From: Acetofilamentum sp.
Lineage (GTDB): Bacteria; Bacteroidota; Bacteroidia; Bacteroidales; JAFGUD01
DNA length: 11,305 bases
Assembly: GCA_020722645.1 (NCBI GenBank)
Contig: DYKL01000081.1
Location: 1-11,305, forward strand
Reading direction: 5' to 3'
Below are positions 5,629 to 11,305 of this stretch, piece by piece. The translations under genes were made by a program, and so were the position numbers. The first letter of the stretch is position 1, and every line of letters begins with the position of its first letter. The notes beneath the pieces were generated by a model. That model worked only from the letters and a program-made list of their open reading frames with translations, did not search any database and had not been told where the DNA came from.

Positions 5629-6741
5629 ATGAATATAGGTTTTGATGCCAAAAGAATCTTTTATAATAGAACAGGATTAGGAAATTACGGCAGAAATTTA
5701 ATTTCATATTTGCACAAATTTTATCCCGAAAATAAATATTTTCTATTTACCCCGAATAAAAAAAATAGATTAAATTTTAGTTTAGATGATAGCATTAAAA
5801 TTATTGAACCACAAATACAAAGTATTTTATATAATAATTTTTGGCGAACAAAAAAAATACTAAAAAATGATGTTTTTAAAAACTTATATTTGTACCACGG
5901 TTTATCAAATGAATTACCTATTGGAATTTCAAAAACTAAAGTTAAATCTGTTGTCAGTGTTCACGACCTGATTTTTTTAAAATATCCGAAATTATACAAA
6001 AAAATTGACAGGTTTATTTATTATCAGAAGGTTAAAAAGGCTTGTCAAGAAACAGATAAAATTATTTCTATCAGCGAACAGACAAAAAATGATATTATTG
6101 AATTTCTGCGAACTGATGAAAATAAGATTGTTACAGTTTATCAGGGCTGTGATTATTCTTTTTACATCACTTATGAAAAAGAACAAAAAGATTTAGTTAG
6201 AAAAAAATATAATTTACCTCAGGATTTTATCTTAAACGTAGGAACAATCGAAGAGAGAAAAAATGCTCTGTTAATAGTTAAATCATTACATAAGTTAAAA
6301 ATAGATATTCCATTAGTAATCATAGGTAAAGAAAAAAAATATTCTGACTTGATAAAATCATTTGTCGAACAAAACAAGCTAAAAAAACAAATAAATATTA
6401 TATCAAACATAGATTTTAAAGATTTACCCGTTGTTTATCAAATGGCAAAATTGTTTATTTATCCTTCTGTATATGAAGGTTTTGGCATACCGATAATTGA
6501 GGCTTTAAATTCAAATATTCCGGTTATTTGTACAGATATACCTGTTTTTAGAGAAGTTGCAGATAATGCGGCTGTTTATTTTGAAAATAATAATATTGAA
6601 AGTTTATCCGAAAAAATTTTATTTTTGCTCAACAGTAAAGATGAACAAAAAAAATATATTGAACTTGGAAAACAAAGAGCTGTTTTATTTAGCGATGAAA
6701 ATATTGCTCAAAATATGATAGAAGTATATAAAAATGTGTAA
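5629..6741 (+). CDS. GT4-family glycosyltransferase (first)
   Basis: This is a retaining, GT-B-fold glycosyltransferase of 370 residues. The N-terminal acceptor domain begins MNIGFDAKRI with a glycine loop TGLGNYGRNL (15-24) and has the VHDLIFLKYP segment (111-120) typical of mannosyl/rhamnosyl-type GT4 enzymes. The C-terminal nucleotide-sugar domain starts at ILNVGTIEERKN (201-212), with conserved R210/K211. It carries the EX7E motif E283-GFGIPII-E291. No signal peptide or membrane segment is seen, so it should act at the inner face of the membrane on a lipid-linked glycan. Donor and acceptor cannot be read from sequence. Its last 8 bases overlap the next gene, so the two are translated together. 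The DNA looks more A-rich than the ribosomal genes, as is common for surface-glycan loci. Confidence 0.9.
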   Translation: MNIGFDAKRIFYNRTGLGNYGRNLISYLHKFYPENKYFLFTPNKKNRLNFSLDDSIKIIEPQIQSILYNNFWRTKKILKNDVFKNLYLYHGLSNELPIGISKTKVKSVVSVHDLIFLKYPKLYKKIDRFIYYQKVKKACQETDKIISISEQTKNDIIEFLRTDENKIVTVYQGCDYSFYITYEKEQKDLVRKKYNLPQDFILNVGTIEERKNALLIVKSLHKLKIDIPLVIIGKEKKYSDLIKSFVEQNKLKKQINIISNIDFKDLPVVYQMAKLFIYPSVYEGFGIPIIEALNSNIPVICTDIPVFREVADNAAVYFENNNIESLSEKILFLLNSKDEQKKYIELGKQRAVLFSDENIAQNMIEVYKNV

Positions 6742-7510
6742 AATTTCTGCAGTAATAATTACTTATAACGAAGAAAAGAATATCGAACGTTGTTTATTAT
6801 CTTTGTTGGATATAGCTGATGAAATAATTGTTTTAGACTCATTTTCAACTGATAACACTGAAAAAATATGTGAAAAATATAAAGTTGTTTTTAGTAAACA
6901 TAAATTTGACGGGCATATTGAACAAAAAAACAGAGTTGTTCAAATGGCAAAAAATGATTATGTCTTATCACTTGATGCTGATGAATTTTTATCCGACGAA
7001 CTTAAAAAATCTATTACTACTGAAATTAAAGATTTAAGTTATGATGCTTATTATTTTAACAGACAGAATTTTTATTGCGGGAAAAAAATTAAATTCGGTG
7101 GTTGGTATCCCGATACAAAAATCAGATTGTGGAATAAAAATAAAGGGAAATGGGGAGGTAAAAATCCCCACGACAAAGTAATTATAGATAAAAATGCGAC
7201 AAAAAAATTTTTGAAAGGCGATTTAATGCATTATTCTTTTCTTTCCATTGAGCAACACATTGACCAAATAAATAAATTTTCAACTATAAAAGCAGAAAAT
7301 GACTTGAATGAAGGTCGAAAGGGAAGTTATTTCAAAGTATTTTTTAAACCGGTTGTTAAATTTCTTAAAATTTATTTTTTCAAGTTGGGAATTTTTGACG
7401 GCTTTTATGGCTTTGTAATAGCTTGTAATTCAGCATATCTTGAATTTTTAAGACAAATTAAATTAAAACAAAAGGGATATAAAACCTCAGTTCGAAGCAT
7501 TAATTTTTAA
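6734..7510 (+). CDS. GT2-family glycosyltransferase, WaaE/LgtF-like
   Basis: This is an inverting GT-A-fold enzyme of 258 residues. The N-terminus SAVIITYNEEKNIERCLLSL (5-24) and IIVLDSFSTDNT form the nucleotide-binding part, and D81-A-D83 is the DXD metal motif. The central GGWYPDTKIRLWNK, the NPHDKV segment and the HYSF motif match the LPS-core beta-glycosyltransferase group (WaaE/LgtF type). The C-terminal stretch (about 205-250) is basic and hydrophobic, with FFKLGIFDGFYGFVIA, and probably lies on the inner membrane. The start ATG lies inside the end of the upstream GT4 gene (8-base overlap), which fixes it well and implies coupling. The likely role is adding a sugar to the inner core or a comparable lipid-linked acceptor; the exact sugar is not deducible. 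Confidence 0.88.
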   Translation: MCKISAVIITYNEEKNIERCLLSLLDIADEIIVLDSFSTDNTEKICEKYKVVFSKHKFDGHIEQKNRVVQMAKNDYVLSLDADEFLSDELKKSITTEIKDLSYDAYYFNRQNFYCGKKIKFGGWYPDTKIRLWNKNKGKWGGKNPHDKVIIDKNATKKFLKGDLMHYSFLSIEQHIDQINKFSTIKAENDLNEGRKGSYFKVFFKPVVKFLKIYFFKLGIFDGFYGFVIACNSAYLEFLRQIKLKQKGYKTSVRSINF

Positions 7511-7524
7511 GCTTAGAGCTAAAA
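7505..7524 (+). terminator. Weak hairpin at the end of the GT2 gene
   Basis: TTTTAAGCT (7505-7513) can pair with AGCTAAAA (7517-7524) with one bulged A and a 3-base loop, overlapping the GT2 stop codon. A T-run (7545-7551) follows only 20 bases later. The 126-base gap to the next gene holds no other gene. It also contains a small palindrome, TAACAATTTGTTA. I found no good TAnnTTTG promoter in it, only the near match TATATTTT. Readthrough to the next GT4 seems likely. Confidence 0.2.
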
Positions 7525-7636
7525 CATTTCATTATATTTTTTAACAATTTGTTATCTGTAAGCATCATATCAACTAATTATTTAATTCGGATTACAAATT
7601 CGAAAAGGCTCAATAAAATAAACTTGAATTATTTTT

Positions 7637-8734
7637 ATGTCGGCAAATAAAGTAATTTGTTTTTTTAATACATCAAAAACGTGGGGTGGAGGAGAAAAAT
7701 GGCACTACGAAATGGCGGCTCAAATGACAAAAAATGAGTATAGTGTTGTAGTTTTTTCAGCTAAAAACAGTGAATTGTCAAAACGTTTAAAATCGTCAAA
7801 TATTAAATTTTTTGAGCTTAATGTTTCAAATTTAAGTTTTTTGAATTTGTTTAAAATCTTAAAAATCAGCAGATTATTCAAAATGATGAAAATAAACACT
7901 ATCATTTTAAATTTATCATCAGACTTGAAGTTTGCCGGAATTTGTGCCAAAATCGCAAAGATTAAAAATATTATTTACCGCAGAGGAAGTGCAATTCCTA
8001 TTAAAAATAGTCTTTTGAATAAATTTTTATTCCGAAAAATTCTTACTGGAATAATTGCTAATACAGAAGAAACAAAAAAAACAATAAATCAAAAAAACAA
8101 CAAATTATTTTCGAAAGACAAGATAAAGGTAATTTATAACGGAATTGATATAGATAATTTAGATAAACAATTATTTAAAAAAGAAACGAAGCAACAAAAT
8201 CAGATAATAATCGGCAATATTGGCAGACTAGTTAAACAAAAAGCACAATTTTATTTAATAGAATTAGCTAAAATATTGAAAAACAAGAAAATAAATTTTA
8301 AAATAATTATCGGTGGCGAAGGTAAATTGGAAAATGAATTAAAAATATTGGTTAAAAATGCACATTTAGAAAATGAAATTGTTTTTTCAGGATTTGTTTC
8401 AAATATCAAAGAATTTTTGGAAAATATTGATATTTTTGTTCTTACTTCTATATGGGAAGGGTTTGGATACGTTTTAGTCGAAGCAATGGCTTGTAAGAAG
8501 CCTGTATTGGCTTTTAATGTCAGCAGTAATCCTGAAATTATCAAAAACAACGAAACTGGCTTTTTGGTACAACCATTTGATATTGAGCAATTAGCTGATA
8601 AAATTGAAATGTTTTCCATTAATCGAAATTTGATTGAAGAAATAGGAATTAAAGCTCGTCAAAGTGTCGAAAATTATTTTACATTTCAGAAATCGTTCAA
8701 CGAATTTGAACAATTTATTAAACAATTAATTTAA
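7637..8734 (+). CDS. GT4-family glycosyltransferase (second)
   Basis: This is a second retaining GT-B enzyme, 365 residues, not a close copy of the first. The N-terminal domain has the glycine loop TWGGGEKWHYEMA (15-27) typical of GT4 enzymes that act on LPS-type acceptors. The nucleotide-sugar domain begins at NIGRLVKQK (194-202), followed by IIIGGEGKLENEL. The EX7E motif is E274-GFGYVLV-E282, inside SIWEGFGYVLVEAMACKKPV. The terminal segment SSNPEIIKNNETGFLV is also standard for the family. There is no signal peptide. It lies 126 bases after the GT2 gene and 9 before the ATP-grasp-like gene, so it is probably in one operon with the latter. The specific sugar and linkage are unknown. Confidence 0.9.
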   Translation: MSANKVICFFNTSKTWGGGEKWHYEMAAQMTKNEYSVVVFSAKNSELSKRLKSSNIKFFELNVSNLSFLNLFKILKISRLFKMMKINTIILNLSSDLKFAGICAKIAKIKNIIYRRGSAIPIKNSLLNKFLFRKILTGIIANTEETKKTINQKNNKLFSKDKIKVIYNGIDIDNLDKQLFKKETKQQNQIIIGNIGRLVKQKAQFYLIELAKILKNKKINFKIIIGGEGKLENELKILVKNAHLENEIVFSGFVSNIKEFLENIDIFVLTSIWEGFGYVLVEAMACKKPVLAFNVSSNPEIIKNNETGFLVQPFDIEQLADKIEMFSINRNLIEEIGIKARQSVENYFTFQKSFNEFEQFIKQLI

Positions 8735-8743
8735 GCATAAACT

Positions 8744-9640
8744 ATGTACTTTTTTAAAAAATACAGAAAGGGAATTTTTAATAAATATTCAAAGAATAAG
8801 TCTTTAATTGATATATTTTTAAAAGACATTTCGTATTTATTCCGAAAAATTCTTTTTTACTTTAAAAATGGATTTAAAAATAAATATATATTTATTTATC
8901 CGCATTACCCAGGTCGAAAGGCAGGTATGTATCAAATCGCAAAAAAATTAGCATATAATTTAACCAACAAAAAGCCAAAAAAATTTGACCTTGCTGTTTA
9001 CTGGGAATATGAAACTTACAGAAAGGAGTTTGAATTGTTGGAAGAAGTATCAAAGAAACATAATGTAGTCAATTTAAACAGCAGAGATATAAGTAAAAAA
9101 AAGGTTGATGAAGTGTTTACAAAAGTATTCGGATACAGTTTATTTGTGAATCCGCTTGAATATCAAGGTAATTGCGTAAAAAAAGGCGATTTGAACGGAT
9201 TACATAATGGAGAAATAATAAAGTGTCCTATTGAAAGAACAGAAGATGGATTTGTTTATCAAAAACTAATAAATACTTTAAATGAGCAAAATTTAACCGA
9301 GGAAATTCGCTTTGCCGTTATAAACAATAAAAATCCTTACTGTCTTATCAAATACAAAAAAACTGACAATATATTTTGTGTCGGTTTTTACAAATCTGAA
9401 TTGATAAAATCGAAAGATTTCTTTGGTCCCGATGAAATAGAAAAAATTTTCGAGTTTTGTCGTCTTATAAATATGGAATTTGGCGAATTAGATATTTTAA
9501 GAGATAAAACCGACGGGAAAATATACATAGTTGATGCTAATAATACACCACAACAAAGACTCGAAAAAGATAAAAACGTGAGAAATTTTGTGTATGGCAA
9601 TTTAGCAAAAGTTTTTAAAGAAGAATTTTTAAAAAAATAA
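8744..9640 (+). CDS. Uncharacterised protein with ATP-grasp-like C-terminus, in the glycan cluster
   Basis: The function of this 298-residue protein is not recognised. The N-terminus is basic and hydrophobic (1-52, many K/F/Y, ending in YIFIYPHYPGRKAGMYQ) but is not a clear signal peptide. The C-terminal two thirds look ATP-grasp-like. FGYSLFVNPLEYQGNCVKK (129-147) resembles the lysine-bearing strand. A GDLNGLHNGEIIKCPIE loop follows, and then the metal-site signature ELDILRD (248-254) with GKIYIVDANNTP (258-269), supplying acidic residues and the Asn pair. ATP-grasp enzymes join a carboxylate to an amine or similar nucleophile through an acyl-phosphate. Beside three glycosyltransferases, it could attach an amino acid or other group to a sugar, which is inference. 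The start is 9 bases after the preceding stop. The stop codon touches that of nadB. Confidence 0.6.
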   Translation: MYFFKKYRKGIFNKYSKNKSLIDIFLKDISYLFRKILFYFKNGFKNKYIFIYPHYPGRKAGMYQIAKKLAYNLTNKKPKKFDLAVYWEYETYRKEFELLEEVSKKHNVVNLNSRDISKKKVDEVFTKVFGYSLFVNPLEYQGNCVKKGDLNGLHNGEIIKCPIERTEDGFVYQKLINTLNEQNLTEEIRFAVINNKNPYCLIKYKKTDNIFCVGFYKSELIKSKDFFGPDEIEKIFEFCRLINMEFGELDILRDKTDGKIYIVDANNTPQQRLEKDKNVRNFVYGNLAKVFKEEFLKK

Positions 9641-11233
9641 TTATTTATCAGGTCTATGACAATCGTAATTTAGCTTAAATTTGTAGTCGATATTGAAATG
9701 TAAACCTCTGCTTTCACGCCTTCTTTTAGCCATTTTTATTACTAAATAACCTACATTTATTGCGTTTCTGAGTTCGCAAATTTTTTGAGACGGAATTGAG
9801 CGTCTGTACAATTCTTCGGTTTCTTTATAAATAATTTCAAGTCGGTTTAATGCTCTTTCTAATCTTAGATTTGAACGTACAATACCGACATAATTCGTCA
9901 TAATTTGTTGCAATTCCTTGTATTCCTGAGTAATAAGAATCATTTCTTCGGGTAAACTTGTTCCTTGTGAGTCCCATTGAGGTATTTTTTCCTGATGTTT
10001 GATTTTGTTAAAATACGAAAGTGAATGTTCAGCAGCTTGTTTAGCAAAAACAATTGCTTCTAATAAAGAATTAGAGGCAAGTCTGTTTGCACCGTGAAGT
10101 CCGGTCGAGGCACACTCACCTATAGCATATAAATTATTGATGTTTGTTTTAGCATTCAAATCTGTTTTAATACCACCACATAAATAGTGGGCGGCTGGAA
10201 CAACAGGTATAAAATCTTTTGTAATGTCAATTCCAATGCTTAAACATTTTTTGTAAATATTCGGAAAATGTTCAGTAAGACCCTTTTTGTCTGTTTTAGT
10301 AGCATCAAGGTAAACATATTCGATACCTCTTGTTTTAATTTCATTATCAATTGAACGAGCTACAATATCTCTTGGAGCAAGACTTCCGCGTTTGTCATAT
10401 TTGTGCATAAATTCTTCACCTTCAGGGGTTTTAAGTACAGCTCCAAATCCTCTCAGGGCTTCGGTTATTAGAAAAGAAGGTCTGGTTTCTCTTTCAAATA
10501 ATGATGTTGGGTGAAATTGAACAAATTCCATATTTTCAACTATTGCTTTTGCTCTGTGCGCCATAGCAATGCCGTCTCCGGTTGCTATTGAAGGATTAGT
10601 TGTTACACTATAGATATTACCTATTCCACCTGTTGCCAAAACAGTTATTTTTGATAAGATTTTTCCGATTTTATCTGTTTTTTTATCTAAAATGTAAGCC
10701 CCGTAGCATTCGATTTCATTCATGTGACTTGTAACTATATATCCTAAATGGTGTTGAGTTATCAAATCTACGGCAAAATGATTCTCAAAGATTTCAATAT
10801 TTTTATTATTTGCAACTTGTTCGGCTAATGCTCTTTCGATTTCTTTGCCGGTTATGTCTCTGTGGTGTAAGATACGATGCTCTGAATGTCCTCCTTCTTT
10901 GGCTAAATCAAATGTGCCGTTTTGTTTAATGTCAAAAACAGTTCCTATGTCTATAAGTTCTTGTATAAGTTTAGGAGCGTTTTCAACAACTAATTTAACA
11001 GCATCATTGTTACAAAGTCCATCACCGGCTATTAAAGTGTCATTTATGTGTTTTTCAAAATTATCCTGACTATCCATAACTGCTGCTATGCCACCTTGTG
11101 CGTATTGAGTATTAGTGCTTTGAACGTCTTTTTTTGTAACTATGGCTACTTTTCCGTATTTTGCAACTTTTAAAGCATAAAATAATCCGGCTATTCCGGA
11201 ACCGATTATTAAAAAATCAACTTTTTTTGTCAT
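9641..11233 (-). CDS. nadB: L-aspartate oxidase
   Basis: NadB is the cytoplasmic FAD enzyme that oxidises L-aspartate to iminoaspartate. NadA then turns that into quinolinate, the first stage of de novo NAD synthesis. The protein has the dinucleotide-binding GSGIAG (11-16), STNTQYAQGGIAAV (39-52) on the flavin, and HSEHRILHHRD (116-126). QFHPTSLF holds H241, APRDIVARS holds R288 and PAAHYLCGG holds H349, matching the E. coli active-site residues H244, R290 and H351. GECASTGLHGANRLASNSLLEA (372-393) is the C-terminal flavin contact. The length of 530 is near the E. coli 540. The frame also allows a GTG one codon earlier (11236), but the ATG at 11233 is preferred. No strict TAnnTTTG was found in the 72 bases upstream. 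nadA and nadC are not in the window. Confidence 0.97.
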   Translation of the reverse strand: MTKKVDFLIIGSGIAGLFYALKVAKYGKVAIVTKKDVQSTNTQYAQGGIAAVMDSQDNFEKHINDTLIAGDGLCNNDAVKLVVENAPKLIQELIDIGTVFDIKQNGTFDLAKEGGHSEHRILHHRDITGKEIERALAEQVANNKNIEIFENHFAVDLITQHHLGYIVTSHMNEIECYGAYILDKKTDKIGKILSKITVLATGGIGNIYSVTTNPSIATGDGIAMAHRAKAIVENMEFVQFHPTSLFERETRPSFLITEALRGFGAVLKTPEGEEFMHKYDKRGSLAPRDIVARSIDNEIKTRGIEYVYLDATKTDKKGLTEHFPNIYKKCLSIGIDITKDFIPVVPAAHYLCGGIKTDLNAKTNINNLYAIGECASTGLHGANRLASNSLLEAIVFAKQAAEHSLSYFNKIKHQEKIPQWDSQGTSLPEEMILITQEYKELQQIMTNYVGIVRSNLRLERALNRLEIIYKETEELYRRSIPSQKICELRNAINVGYLVIKMAKRRRESRGLHFNIDYKFKLNYDCHRPDK

Positions 11234-11305
11234 CACTATTGTTTTATAAATTTTGGCTCTTTTATTAAAGAATGTTGGTAAAAAATTTTAATGTTTGGTA
11301 TAATT

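Noticed and set aside
5621..5629. Run of nine A residues at the first glycosyltransferase start as a phase-variation tract
   Set aside because: Such runs are expected in DNA this AT-rich, and a length change before the ATG would not shift the frame. An effect on initiation is possible but unsupported.
7511..7636. Small gene or broken remnant in the gap between GT2 and the second GT4
   Set aside because: No open frame of meaningful length and no recognisable fragment. It holds only a weak hairpin and a short palindrome.
8251..8619. 122-codon minus-strand open frame inside the second GT4 gene
   Set aside because: It lies wholly opposite a well-supported glycosyltransferase, including its EX7E motif, and has no recognisable features of its own.

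Overview
The window is strongly AT-rich and looks like chromosomal DNA of a Bacteroidota species, probably of the order Bacteroidales or a relative. Three things point there. The ribosomal genes run rplM-rpsI-rpsB-tsf on one strand. The L13 N-terminus (MDTLSYKTISAN) is a form I associate with Bacteroides-type L13. Start codons lack clear Shine-Dalgarno sequences, and several upstream regions carry TAnnTTTG, the Bacteroidota -7 promoter element.

Layout. Positions 74-2816 (minus strand) hold a translation operon, read rplM, rpsI, rpsB, tsf, with a good Bacteroidota promoter in front of rplM. It has a 177-bp leader-like gap before rpsB and a strong hairpin between rpsB and tsf. Divergently, uvrC (3016-4824, plus) encodes the nucleotide-excision-repair nuclease. 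Between uvrC and the next, convergent gene is a compact folded element (4831-4926). It has two perfect-stem hairpins inside an outer pairing and is flanked by an 8-bp direct repeat. A YcbL/glyoxalase-II-like metallo-hydrolase follows (4943-5575, minus).

Positions 5629-9640 (plus) form a surface-glycan cluster: a GT4 glycosyltransferase, an overlapping WaaE/LgtF-like GT2, a 126-bp gap, a second GT4, and a protein with an ATP-grasp-like C-terminus and no assigned function. The set fits assembly of an LPS core, lipooligosaccharide or other surface glycan. No polymerase, flippase or ligase is present, so the actual product is unknown. The cluster ends exactly against the convergent nadB (L-aspartate oxidase, 9641-11233, minus), with no base between the two stop codons.

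Most of the window is ordinary housekeeping. The parts most worth a second look are the folded element at 4831-4926, the ATP-grasp-like protein, the hairpin with a possible embedded promoter between rpsB and tsf, and a repeat-like sequence at the left edge. I saw no tRNA, rRNA, CRISPR array, transposase or phage gene.
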